7,991 nucleotides of DNA from Chloroflexota bacterium (GCA_013154135.1 JAADDB010000121.1:1-7991), one strand, 5' to 3'. Positions 1 through 7,358 are shown, counted from the stretch's first letter. The notes: generated from the letters alone by a model not told the origin. Made by a program: numbers and translations.

Positions 1-1
1 C

Positions 2-1060
2 CCCACACCTCAAAAACCTACCCCCAAGCCCACCGAAGCAGTCCAACCCACACCCACGTCTGCGTCGCAGCCAACCGACTCCCAGGCTGAAGAAGGTGGT
101 GCCCTTGACCTCACCTTCCCGGACAAGAGCAAAGTGTTCGACAGCTTCGAAGCGCGGCTCATCTACCGGCTGGAATCCCCCGAACTGCAGAAAGAAGTGG
201 TTCCCATGGAGATGATCTCCCGCTTCTCAGCCAAGGAAGACGTGGAAGAGGTGATCGTGAAAAGCCTCGACCAAGGGGGAGAAGAGTCCTCATCGCGGAT
301 CATCCGCGTGGGGAAAAACATGTGGTTCGAGAGCGACGGCTCGTGGCTGAAGATGTCCGCGCAGCAGGGGCAACAACTGTTCGACAGCACCCTCGCTCGC
401 TTTGAACCGGGCACCGGGGAGGCGTGGAAAAAGGTGGGGAAAGAGAAGATCCACGGTATCGAGACCATCCACTACCGCCTGAAGCCAAACCCCGAGGCAT
501 ACGCGCTGGACAACCCTATCACCCCCGACTCCCTCATCCCGCTGGTCGGTGAAGACGCGACCGTGACAGACGTGAAGATCACCGACGCCCAAGTGGACGT
601 CTACGCCACCAAAGATGGCGTTGTCCTGAAAACTCACTACGTGTGGAAAGCTACGGCCAAGGTGAACGGCAAACCGATTCACGTCACCGAAGAGATGATC
701 TACGAGGTGGACAAGATCAACGAACCGGTGAAGATCGAACTGCCCGAGGAAGTCAAGGCCGGGAGCAAAGAAGGGAGCAGTGAGGAAACCACGGCCCCTA
801 TCCCCCTACCCGAAGGGGCTGAACTCCTCATGCAGACGGGGAACATGTACATGTACGTCGCGCCGGTAGAGGACTTCGAAGCCGCAGTCACGGCCTACCA
901 GCAAAAGCTCCAACAAGCTGGATATACCCTGTCCGATGTGACGGCAATGCCCCAAATGGCCTCGTTCAAGGTCGCCAAGGGGGATGAGCACTACCAAGTA
1001 ATGCTCACGCCCGGGGATTTGCCGGACCAAATGCAGATTATCATCCAAGGGGAAGAATAA
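2..1060 (+). CDS. Probable secreted lipoprotein, LolA/LppX-like (5' end outside the window)
   Basis: The frame is open from the window edge (position 2) to TAA at 1058-1060, giving 352 residues of a longer protein. A GTG at 134 could be read as a start, but the upstream codons continue in frame as a Pro/Thr/Gln/Ser-rich stretch (about residues 1-35). That is typical of the linker after a lipobox Cys in bacterial lipoproteins, so the true start and signal peptide are probably off the edge. Residues about 40-250 alternate charged and hydrophobic strands (for example RIIRVGKNMWFESDGSWLKM and VDVYATKDGVVLKTHYVWKA), resembling the LolA/LppX beta-sheet lipoprotein fold that binds lipid or acts as a periplasmic chaperone. 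After a Ser/Glu/Thr/Pro linker, residues about 275-352 form a second small alpha/beta domain (FEAAVTAYQQKLQQAGYTL...). No Cys is visible. Substrate and role are unknown. It converges on the cofH operon and ends at a shared hairpin. The coding call is firm; the family assignment is tentative. Confidence 0.8.
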   Translation, partial: PTPQKPTPKPTEAVQPTPTSASQPTDSQAEEGGALDLTFPDKSKVFDSFEARLIYRLESPELQKEVVPMEMISRFSAKEDVEEVIVKSLDQGGEESSSRIIRVGKNMWFESDGSWLKMSAQQGQQLFDSTLARFEPGTGEAWKKVGKEKIHGIETIHYRLKPNPEAYALDNPITPDSLIPLVGEDATVTDVKITDAQVDVYATKDGVVLKTHYVWKATAKVNGKPIHVTEEMIYEVDKINEPVKIELPEEVKAGSKEGSSEETTAPIPLPEGAELLMQTGNMYMYVAPVEDFEAAVTAYQQKLQQAGYTLSDVTAMPQMASFKVAKGDEHYQVMLTPGDLPDQMQIIIQGEE

Positions 1061-1080
1061 ACACCCTTTTGAGCGTCTGC

Positions 1081-1112
1081 AAAGGGGGAAGGGCGATGCC
1101 CTTCCCCCTTTT
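1081..1112. terminator. Bidirectional Rho-independent terminator
   Basis: This is a perfect 14-bp stem (1081-1094 with 1098-1111) around a 3-base GAT loop. It carries AAA on the left flank and TTTT on the right, so it looks like an intrinsic terminator from either strand. It lies 20 bp after the lipoprotein stop codon and 33 bp after the cofH stop, between convergent genes, and probably ends both transcripts. The U tract is short in both directions, but the stem is very GC-rich. Confidence 0.85.
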
Positions 1113-1129
1113 CGCGTCCGCCCTTCCCC

Positions 1130-1143
1130 TAACGAGTAACCCG
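1130..1143 (+). repeat. Two heptamer units (TAACGAG, TAACCCG) beside the cofH stop
   Basis: Two adjacent 7-base units, TAACGAG at 1130-1136 and a degenerate TAACCCG at 1137-1143, lie directly next to the cofH stop codon. The same unit type recurs at the cofG 3' end and at 7692-7715. The site is short and could be chance on its own; it is listed because of the other two sites. Confidence 0.4.
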
Positions 1144-1144
1144 T

Positions 1145-2287
1145 TCAAGGTCCCGGGAATTCCCGCACAATGGTGTACAAGGTCGTCCGTTCCGCGGGGA
1201 CGCGGCCCATATCCCGGATGAGCCGCTGGAAGGTCTCGGGCGAGGTGAAGGACCCCGGGGTTTCCCCGGCCGCGCTGGAAATACTCTCCTCGAAGAGAGT
1301 CCCACCGAAGTCGTTGGCCCCCGCGTTGAGGCACATCTGGGCCATGCTGTACCCCAACTTGACCCAGGAAACCTGGATGTTGGGAATCCAGTTGTTGAGC
1401 ATGATGCGGGCCACCGCGTGCATCTTCAACTCCTCCATGCCCGTGGGCCCCGGGCGGGCCCCATCTTCCAAGTATAGGCGGGTGTTCTCGTGAATGAAGC
1501 CCAAAGGGACGAACTCGGTGAACCCGCCCGTCTCCTGCTGTACGCGGCGGATAAGGTCCAGGTGATGGGCCCAGTGTTCAGGCCCGTCAATGTGGCCGTA
1601 CATGATGGTCGCCGTGCTCGGAATGCCCAGACGGTGGGCGGTCTTGACAATGCGAACCCAGGTTTCCGTGGGCAGTTTGTTGCGGGAGAGCCGACGCCGG
1701 ATGACCGGGTCGAAGATCTCGGCCGCGGTGCCGGGGATGCTGCCCAATCCCGCGTCCTGCAGTCGCCTGAGAAAAGTCTCCTCATCTATGCCCAAACGTC
1801 GGCTTCCATACCAGATCTCAAAGGGGGAGAACGCGTGAATGTGGATATCCGGCACGGCCTCCTTGACCGCGCGGACAATGTCCTCATACACGGTGGGGAG
1901 GAGATATGGATTGAGCCCCCCCTGGATGCAGACTTCGGTCGCGCCCCAGGACCACGCCTCTCGGGACCGGGCCACGATTTCATCCACACTCATGGCATAG
2001 GCATCCGGATCTTTGGCCTGGCGTGCGAACGCGCAGAACCGACAGCCGGTGTAGCAGATGTTGGTGAAGTTGATGTTCCGGGTGACCACATAAGTGACCC
2101 GATCTCCCACAGTGCGGCGACGGAGCTCATCCGCAACCGCGATCAAGGCCAGGAGATCGGGACCTTGGGTGCGGAACAGGCGCTCCCCCTCCTCCATGGT
2201 AATGTCCGCGCCCGCCAACGCCCGTTCCAAAATCCGGGCCACCGGCGGGGAGACGCTGGTGAAGATCTCATCCAATGTGGCAATCAT
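1145..2287 (-). CDS. cofH: CofH: 5-amino-6-(D-ribitylamino)uracil--L-tyrosine 4-hydroxyphenyl transferase (Fo synthase subunit 2)
   Basis: This is a radical-SAM enzyme of coenzyme F420 biosynthesis. With SAM it joins the 4-hydroxybenzyl part of tyrosine to 5-amino-6-ribitylaminouracil; CofG then closes the ring to give Fo. The protein has 380 residues, normal for the family. The [4Fe-4S] cysteines lie in CYTGCRFC (C78, C82, C85). Other family signatures are CIQGGLNP (110-117), SIPGTAAEI (173-181) and NAGANDFGGTLFEESIS (331-347). The start chosen is ATG 2287, with AAGGAAG (2294-2300) six bases upstream; a longer TTG reading from 2323 has no comparable site. It follows cofG after an 81-bp gap and is the last gene of the operon, ending before the shared terminator. 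MqnC and MqnE are relatives, but adjacency to CofG and the GGTLFEES motif favour CofH. In actinobacteria the two activities are fused as FbiC; here they are separate. Confidence 0.93.
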   Translation of the reverse strand: MIATLDEIFTSVSPPVARILERALAGADITMEEGERLFRTQGPDLLALIAVADELRRRTVGDRVTYVVTRNINFTNICYTGCRFCAFARQAKDPDAYAMSVDEIVARSREAWSWGATEVCIQGGLNPYLLPTVYEDIVRAVKEAVPDIHIHAFSPFEIWYGSRRLGIDEETFLRRLQDAGLGSIPGTAAEIFDPVIRRRLSRNKLPTETWVRIVKTAHRLGIPSTATIMYGHIDGPEHWAHHLDLIRRVQQETGGFTEFVPLGFIHENTRLYLEDGARPGPTGMEELKMHAVARIMLNNWIPNIQVSWVKLGYSMAQMCLNAGANDFGGTLFEESISSAAGETPGSFTSPETFQRLIRDMGRVPAERTTLYTIVREFPGP

Positions 2288-2322
2288 CGAGTGCTTCCTT
2301 GTTGAATGAAGTGGACTGGCCA

Positions 2323-2342
2323 AACCGGGGTTCCTTCCGGTT
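2323..2342 (-). other. Small hairpin in the 81-bp cofG-cofH gap
   Basis: AACCGG (2323-2328) pairs with CCGGTT (2337-2342) around an 8-base loop. There is no T tract after it in the transcribed direction, so it is unlikely to be a terminator. It may be an mRNA-stability element or chance. It lies about 36 bp upstream of the chosen cofH start. Confidence 0.3.
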
Positions 2343-2368
2343 GAATGGCATTTTGATGTGCCCCGCCT

Positions 2369-2394
2369 TTACTCATTACTCGTTTGACTCGTCA
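2369..2394 (-). repeat. Degenerate heptamer repeat forming the cofG stop and last codons
   Basis: Read on the minus strand, this stretch is made of related units (TGACGAG, TCA, AACGAG, TAATGAG, TAA). They match the TAACGAG unit at 1130 and the TAACGAT/TGACGAT units at 7692-7715. It supplies the final residues and stop codon of CofG. Confidence 0.45.
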
Positions 2395-3484
2395 TATATT
2401 CAGGGTACACCGGTAGACGTTCCACCAGGGTGAACCCGGCCGCGTGGGTCACACGACGGAGTTCTTCCTCCTTGGGCCAGGGGGCTTCGGGGTTGATGTG
2501 ATCCCGGGTCACCGGGGAAATCCCGCCCCAGTCGTTGATCCCCGCGAGGAGATACACCCCATACGCGTCCGGGGACAGGTTGGGCGGCGCCTGGATGTTC
2601 ATCTCCCCACCCAAAATGAGCCGAGCAACGGCCAACGTGCGGAGCATCTCGAACAGGTCCGGCTCGGGCCGGTCGCGGAAAGGAATGTCCGGCTTAGCCC
2701 GAAAGTTCTGGACAATCACCTCCTGAATGTGCCCGTACCGACGGTGCACATCCCGAATGGCCAACAGACTGTCCACCCGCTCCTCCGGTGTTTCCCCAAT
2801 GCCGATAAGTATGCCCGTCGTGAAAGGGATGCGCAACTTCCCCGCGTCCTCTATCATGCGCAAGCGCACAGCCGGCACCTTGTCCGGACACCCGTAATGG
2901 GCCTGCCCCGGCTGCAACAACCGCTCACTCACCGACTCCAGCATCAGTCCCATGCTCGCGGTCACCTCCCGGAGCTGGGCCATCTGCTCGTAGGAGAGGA
3001 CCCCCGGATTCGCGTGGGGCCACAGTCCTGTCTCCTCCCACACCAGCGCACACATGTCCTTCAAATAAGCGAACGTGGAATCATACCCCAACCGCCGAAG
3101 ATCCTCCCGCGCTCGACGGTGCAGGAGCTCTGGCTTGTCCCCCAAACTGAAAAGCGCTTCCCGACACCCGTGACGCGCCCCCTCTTCGGCTATACGCAGC
3201 ACCTCCTCCGGCGTCAACGTGTGAGCCCGGGGGTCAGAGGGAGCTTTGACAAAAGTGCAGTACGCGCATCGGTTGCGGCACATGTTCGTCAGGGGGATGA
3301 AAACGTTCCGGGAAAAGGTGACCACGCGCCCCTTGGCCTCATCCCGCATCCTCGAGGCCGCGGCCATCACCGCGGCCAGATCCCCGCGGGATACCCGGAT
3401 CAGCGCATATGCCTCCTCGCGCGTGGCCCACCCGCGGGCCATTACCCGGTCCAACAGGGAGTGTATGGAAGCCGAAGACGTCAT
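2369..3484 (-). CDS. cofG: CofG: 7,8-didemethyl-8-hydroxy-5-deazariboflavin synthase (Fo synthase subunit 1)
   Basis: This is a radical-SAM enzyme that cyclises the CofH product to Fo, the deazaflavin chromophore of F420. The protein has 371 residues. The [4Fe-4S] cluster cysteines are in CRNRCAYC (C69, C73, C76), preceded by VFIPLTN. Other family-typical stretches are FSLGDKPE (112-119), the GILIGIGETPEER strand-loop (224-236) and QNFRAKP (259-265). The start is ATG 3484: its ATGA overlaps the ribD stop, and GGAGG (3492-3496) sits 7 bases upstream. The frame is open for another 201 codons upstream, but that part is a low-complexity shadow inside ribD. The overlap implies translational coupling to ribD. 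The last eight residues (MTSQTSNE) are encoded by a degenerate heptamer repeat and look like a late addition to the end of the protein. Confidence 0.94.
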   Translation of the reverse strand: MTSSASIHSLLDRVMARGWATREEAYALIRVSRGDLAAVMAAASRMRDEAKGRVVTFSRNVFIPLTNMCRNRCAYCTFVKAPSDPRAHTLTPEEVLRIAEEGARHGCREALFSLGDKPELLHRRAREDLRRLGYDSTFAYLKDMCALVWEETGLWPHANPGVLSYEQMAQLREVTASMGLMLESVSERLLQPGQAHYGCPDKVPAVRLRMIEDAGKLRIPFTTGILIGIGETPEERVDSLLAIRDVHRRYGHIQEVIVQNFRAKPDIPFRDRPEPDLFEMLRTLAVARLILGGEMNIQAPPNLSPDAYGVYLLAGINDWGGISPVTRDHINPEAPWPKEEELRRVTHAAGFTLVERLPVYPEYMTSQTSNE

Positions 3485-4593
3485 CCTGCGCCCTCCCCGG
3501 TGGGGAGATACCCCGTCACCAGCACATCCTCCCCCAACCGCTCGACCGTCACCTCCTGCAACCGGGGCGCCTGAGCCGGATGCTCGACGCCCCGGCCCGC
3601 GACGGCTGTAGGCGCTTCTTCCCCCCCGATGATGAGAGGGGCAATGACCGCGTGCACCTTGTTCACCCGCCCCTCGTCGAAAAACGCCCCCAACACGGTG
3701 GGACCTCCCTCGACCAAAAGGGAGGTGATCTCCTGTTCCCCCAGAAACGCCAGAAGAGCGCCCACATCCACCCGTTCCTCGCGCGCGGGGAGGACGTGCA
3801 CGCGCACGCCCTGGGCCTCCAGCGCCCGACGGTGCTCCTGGGGCATGGCCTCTGTCGTCATCACCCACGTCTCCCCGGGCAGGTGGGGGGAGAAGACGCG
3901 CGCGGTCAGGGGCACACGACCTCGGCTGTCCAGAATGACCCGCACGGGGTGATGCACGTCGGGCTTGGGCAAACGGGTTGTCAGACGGGGGTCGTCGGCC
4001 AGGACGGTATTCGCCCCCACCAGGATGGCATCGACCTGATCGCGCAGGGTGTGGACCCACGCGCGGGCCTCTTCCCCGCTGATCCAACGGGATGCTCCGG
4101 TGCGCGTGGCGATTTTGCCGTCCAGGCTCATGGCAAATTTGGCAATGACAAAGGGCCGACGGGTGGTGATCCAGTGCATGAAGGCTTCGTTGAGGCGTCT
4201 GGCCTCCTCCTCATGCTCTCCCAGGACCACACGGATGCCCGCGGCTTCGAGGATGGCCTTTCCCCGACCTGCGACTTGGGGGTTGGGATCGATAGTGGCG
4301 ATGTGGACTTCCCGAATGCCCGCGGCAATGATGGCATCCACACAAGGAGGCGTACGGCCGTGATGGCTGCACGGCTCCAAAGTGACATACATGGTCGCGC
4401 CACGGGCTTCCTCGCCGGCCTCACGCAGGGCATTCACCTCCGCGTGAGGTTCCCCGGCCCGCCAGTGAACACCTTCCCCGACAATGCGTCCATCTTTGAC
4501 GATCACCGCACCGACAGTGGGGTTCGGGCTGGTACGCCCGACCCGCGTGCGCGCGAGCTCCAGCGCGCGTTGCATGTAATCCTCAGACTTCAT
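3481..4593 (-). CDS. ribD: RibD: bifunctional diaminohydroxyphosphoribosylaminopyrimidine deaminase / 5-amino-6-(5-phosphoribosylamino)uracil reductase
   Basis: This enzyme catalyses two successive steps of riboflavin synthesis, deamination of the pyrimidine and NADPH-dependent reduction of the ribose. It yields 5-amino-6-ribitylaminouracil 5'-phosphate, whose dephosphorylated form is also the CofH substrate. The protein has 370 residues, the usual bifunctional length. The N-terminal cytidine-deaminase-like domain carries the zinc ligands HAE (H50, catalytic E52) and PCSHHGRTPPC (C75, C84). The reductase domain begins near residue 146 (RPFVIAKFAMSLDGKIA) and includes GANTVLADDPRLT (193-205) and LVEGGPTVLGAF (303-314). 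The start is ATG 4593 after a strong GAGGAGGTG site; a TTG codon directly before it is an equally spaced alternative. The aspartate kinase stop lies 19 bp upstream, at the edge of this ribosome binding site, and the ribD stop overlaps the cofG start. No other riboflavin gene is nearby, so this copy probably serves Fo synthesis. Confidence 0.95.
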   Translation of the reverse strand: MKSEDYMQRALELARTRVGRTSPNPTVGAVIVKDGRIVGEGVHWRAGEPHAEVNALREAGEEARGATMYVTLEPCSHHGRTPPCVDAIIAAGIREVHIATIDPNPQVAGRGKAILEAAGIRVVLGEHEEEARRLNEAFMHWITTRRPFVIAKFAMSLDGKIATRTGASRWISGEEARAWVHTLRDQVDAILVGANTVLADDPRLTTRLPKPDVHHPVRVILDSRGRVPLTARVFSPHLPGETWVMTTEAMPQEHRRALEAQGVRVHVLPAREERVDVGALLAFLGEQEITSLLVEGGPTVLGAFFDEGRVNKVHAVIAPLIIGGEEAPTAVAGRGVEHPAQAPRLQEVTVERLGEDVLVTGYLPTGEGAG

Positions 4594-4612
4594 CAACGAC
4601 GTTCCCACCTCC

Positions 4613-6052
4613 TCACAACGATCCCCCGGCCTGGGCCCACAACTCCGCGACCCGATGCAACTCAAAGGCCGCGTGAATGCGACGCACCGCTTCGTCCGCT
4701 TGGTCATCCCCCACCACAAGGGAGATGTTCACTTCGCTGGACCCTTGGGCAATGGCGATGACGTTGATGTTGGCCTCGCCCAGCGCGCCGAACACCCGCG
4801 CGGCAATGCCCGGCGTCCCTCGCATGGAGGATCCGACCACCGCGACGATGACGATGTTCTCCATGGCCTCAATGTGGTCCACGAATCCCCGCCGAAGTTC
4901 CCGCTCCAGCTCTTCCTGCAGGGAAAGGACCACCCGCTCCACATCCCGGGAGGGGATGACGAAGCAGATGCTCTGCTCTGAGGAGGCCTGGGAGATCATC
5001 AGGACACTCACGCCTGTCCGGGCCACCGCGCCAAAGGTGCGGGCCGCGATGCCGGGTACTCCCATCATACCGCGACCTTCCACAGTCACCAAAGCCAGAT
5101 CCCGGATGGCGGTGATGGCTTTCACCGGCGTGCCAGCAGGCTTGGGCTCGGGTACGATACGGGTGTCCGGTCCATCCGGGTCGAAGGTGTTGCGCACCCG
5201 GATAGGAATTCCCTTTTCCACCGCGGGGAGGATGGTCTTAGGGTGGAGGACTTTGGCGCCAAAGTAGGCCAGCTCCGCGGCTTCCACGTAGGACAGCTCG
5301 GGTAAGGTACGCGCGTCGGGCACGATGCGAGGATCCGCGGTCAACACGCCGTTCACGTCTGTCCAGATCTGCACTTCCTCCGCGGATAAACACGCGCCCA
5401 GGATCGCGGCCGTGTAGTCGGAGCCTCCCCGGCCCAGGGTGGTGGTGATCCCCTCGGGCGTGGCCGCGATGAAACCCGTCACCACGGGAACGGTCCCCTC
5501 TTCCAGCATGGGAAGGAGCTTTTCCCGCACCCGCCGGCAGGTTTCCTCGAGAAGGGGATTGGCCGCACCAAAGGTGTCATCGGTCACGATGATCTCCCGC
5601 GCGTCCACGCTCTGGGCCGGGATGCCCCGGGCCCGCAGGACCGCGGCCAGGAGGGGAGCGGCCATCTGTTCCCCCAAGCTGGAGACCACGTCCAGTCCCC
5701 GAGGGGTCAGCTCGCCCAAGACGTAGATGCTCTGACATAAGCGCTCGAATTCCCGCAGTTTCTCGTCCAGCAGGTGACTGATCGCGGCCCGCTCAATGCC
5801 ATCCTCAATGAGCTGCCCCGCGACGATTTGGTGCTTGACCAGGAGGTCGTTGCGGGCTTCCCGGTACGGCATCTCGTCCCCCGCGGCCGCGGCTTTTGCG
5901 GAACGGATGAGCGCGTCGGTGACGCCGGCCATCGCACTGGTCACGACGACCAGCCTGGGATCCCGTTCCCGTTCGCCCGCGACCACACGACTGACTTGTT
6001 CGAACGCTTCTGTAGAGCCCACCGATGTCCCACCGAACTTCAGTACGCGCAT
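4613..6052 (-). CDS. lysC: Aspartate kinase (monofunctional, two C-terminal ACT domains)
   Basis: This enzyme phosphorylates aspartate with ATP, the first step towards lysine, threonine and methionine. The protein has 479 residues. The amino-acid kinase domain shows KFGGTSVGS (5-13), SLGEQM (125-130), TTLGRGGSDYTA (204-215), IWTDVNGV (229-236) and FGAKVLHPKT (264-273). Two ACT regulatory domains follow at about 318-385 and 398-470, both with the GxPGIAAR(T/V)FGA repeat, as expected for feedback control by an amino acid. No homoserine dehydrogenase domain is attached, unlike ThrA or MetL of enterobacteria. Two starts are possible in ATGACAATG: ATG 6058 overlaps the metB stop, and ATG 6052 has AAAGGAG at better spacing. 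I chose 6052, which gives the family-typical N-terminus MRVLKFGG. Position behind metB under a SAM riboswitch suggests a methionine-branch isoenzyme. The lysC symbol is by general family, since the isoenzyme class cannot be proven from the window. Confidence 0.94.
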   Translation of the reverse strand: MRVLKFGGTSVGSTEAFEQVSRVVAGERERDPRLVVVTSAMAGVTDALIRSAKAAAAGDEMPYREARNDLLVKHQIVAGQLIEDGIERAAISHLLDEKLREFERLCQSIYVLGELTPRGLDVVSSLGEQMAAPLLAAVLRARGIPAQSVDAREIIVTDDTFGAANPLLEETCRRVREKLLPMLEEGTVPVVTGFIAATPEGITTTLGRGGSDYTAAILGACLSAEEVQIWTDVNGVLTADPRIVPDARTLPELSYVEAAELAYFGAKVLHPKTILPAVEKGIPIRVRNTFDPDGPDTRIVPEPKPAGTPVKAITAIRDLALVTVEGRGMMGVPGIAARTFGAVARTGVSVLMISQASSEQSICFVIPSRDVERVVLSLQEELERELRRGFVDHIEAMENIVIVAVVGSSMRGTPGIAARVFGALGEANINVIAIAQGSSEVNISLVVGDDQADEAVRRIHAAFELHRVAELWAQAGGSL

Positions 6053-6054
6053 TG

Positions 6055-7314
6055 TCATCTCCTTTGTCCTTGCAGGATAGTCGCCACAGGAGTGTCCAAC
6101 GTGGCCAAAGCTTGACGCACATCCTCCAGAAGATCTTCTGTCTCCTCCACCCCCACGGAGAGACGGACCAGGCCGTCGGTGATTCCCTGGGCCCGGCGTT
6201 CCTCAGGGGAGGCGTCGAAATAGCTCATCAGCGCGGGAATGGTGACCAAACTTTCCACGCCACCTAAGCTGGGCGCCAGACGGGGCAGGCGCAATGCGTC
6301 CACAAAGCGCCGGGTCTCCTCGATCCCGCCGTCCAGTTCAAAGGAGACCACCCCGCCAAATCCCCGCATCTGTTGGCGGGCCATGGAGTGGTCGGGATGG
6401 GATGTTAGCCCCGGATACCAGACACGGCGCACCCGCGGGTGGGTTTCCAGGAATCGGGCCAGGGCCATTCCCGTGTGATTTTGTCGGTCTACACGCAGGG
6501 CCAGGGTCTTCAGTCCCCGCAGGATGAGGTACGCGGCCCCCGGGTCTACAACCGCGCCGAACATGCCCTGAGCCTCCCGCACCTGGTCCACCAGTTCGGA
6601 CGAGCCGATGAGGACGCCGGCCAGGAGGTCGTTGTGCCCGGCCAGGTATTTGGTCACGCTGTGGACGACCAAGTCCACGCCAAAGGCCAAGGGGCGCAGG
6701 TTATAGGGGGTGGCGAAGGTGCTGTCGATGATGGTTCGCACCCCGTGGGACCTCGCGATGTGGACCACTTGTTCCAGGTCCAAGACCCGCAGGAAGGGGT
6801 TGGTCGGCGTTTCCGAGTAGATGAAGCGGGTCCGCGGGGTGATGGCTTCCGCCAGGGCCCGATAGTCCGCGGAGGGAACAACGGTCACGTCTACCCCCCA
6901 TCGCCGCAGGAAGGTGGCGCCGAATGCCCGAGTTTTGCGATAGGCGTCCGCGGTCATCACCAGGTGATCCCCCGGCTCCAGGAGGGAGAGGAGGGTGAGG
7001 GTGATGGCAGCCATGCCGGAGGCAAAGAGGAGGGCTTGTTCTCCCCCTTCTAAGGCCGCGAGTTTGGCCTCGGCCGCGCGGACCGTGGGGTTGCCGTAGC
7101 GACCGTATTCCTGGTGTGGGGGTAAGGCTTGCTCCTTCCGATGGGTCATGAAGGTGATCAAGGCCTGGGTGTCGGGAAACGCGTACGCGGAGCTCTGGAC
7201 AATAGGGGTGGTGATGCTTTGATAGGGGTTGATGTGTTGTTCGCCCGCGTGAACGGCTTGAGTGGCAAACCCGGATGCCATGGTCCAGTGTGTGTCCTTT
7301 TTCGGATGTATCAT
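6055..7314 (-). CDS. metB: Cystathionine gamma-synthase, plant-type (Cys/Met metabolism PLP enzyme)
   Basis: This PLP enzyme joins an activated homoserine to cysteine, giving cystathionine on the way to methionine. The protein has 419 residues. The PLP lysine is K222 in HSVTKYLAGHNDLLAG. Other signatures are EYGRYGNPT (69-77), ASGMAAI (98-104), SETPTNPFL (167-175) and DSTFATP (197-203), plus GFGGVVSFELDGG and LAPSLGGVESL near the C-terminus. The YGRYGNPT motif, DAYRKTRAF and the C-terminal third resemble plant CGS, as I recall it, more than E. coli MetB. Plant CGS uses O-phosphohomoserine, so the activated substrate here is uncertain. The start is ATG 7314, 9 bases after AGGAGG; a GTG at 7332 lies upstream of that site and is unlikely. 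It is first in the operon, just downstream of a SAM-I riboswitch. A homocysteine synthase (O-acylhomoserine sulfhydrylase) is the main alternative. Confidence 0.88.
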   Translation of the reverse strand: MIHPKKDTHWTMASGFATQAVHAGEQHINPYQSITTPIVQSSAYAFPDTQALITFMTHRKEQALPPHQEYGRYGNPTVRAAEAKLAALEGGEQALLFASGMAAITLTLLSLLEPGDHLVMTADAYRKTRAFGATFLRRWGVDVTVVPSADYRALAEAITPRTRFIYSETPTNPFLRVLDLEQVVHIARSHGVRTIIDSTFATPYNLRPLAFGVDLVVHSVTKYLAGHNDLLAGVLIGSSELVDQVREAQGMFGAVVDPGAAYLILRGLKTLALRVDRQNHTGMALARFLETHPRVRRVWYPGLTSHPDHSMARQQMRGFGGVVSFELDGGIEETRRFVDALRLPRLAPSLGGVESLVTIPALMSYFDASPEERRAQGITDGLVRLSVGVEETEDLLEDVRQALATLDTPVATILQGQRR

Positions 7315-7316
7315 GG

Positions 7317-7350
7317 AAAAAGCCCTCCTCACGTCAACCTGGGGAGGGCT
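7317..7350 (-). promoter_or_regulatory. Hairpin sequestering the metB ribosome binding site (possible second terminator)
   Basis: On the minus strand AGCCCTCC (7343-7350) pairs perfectly with GGAGGGCT (7321-7328), extendable by two G-U pairs, around a 14-base loop. The 3' arm contains the metB Shine-Dalgarno sequence and is followed by five Ts (7321 down to 7317). Folding would hide the ribosome binding site. The T run also lets it resemble a weak intrinsic terminator. Confidence 0.6.
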
Positions 7351-7358
7351 CCGGCAAG

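Noticed and set aside
2288..2323. TTG start for cofH at 2323
   Set aside because: ATG 2287 has AAGGAAG six bases upstream and gives a normal family length; the extra 12 residues carry no conserved feature.
1490..3574. Plus-strand open frames of about 270 and 375 codons opposite cofH and cofG
   Set aside because: They are antisense to clear radical-SAM enzymes, with His/Arg/Pro-rich composition and no recognisable domain.
3485..4087. In-frame extension of cofG by about 200 codons upstream of its ATG
   Set aside because: It lies wholly inside ribD in another frame, is Gly/Arg/Pro-rich and has no motif. The real start has a Shine-Dalgarno and an ATGA overlap with the ribD stop.
3409..4761. Long plus-strand open frame opposite ribD
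   Set aside because: It is an antisense shadow produced by high-GC codon bias; the minus strand holds a complete, motif-perfect RibD.
7315..7332. GTG start for metB at 7332
   Set aside because: It lies upstream of the AGGAGG site, which is correctly spaced for ATG 7314, and would place the Shine-Dalgarno inside the coding region.
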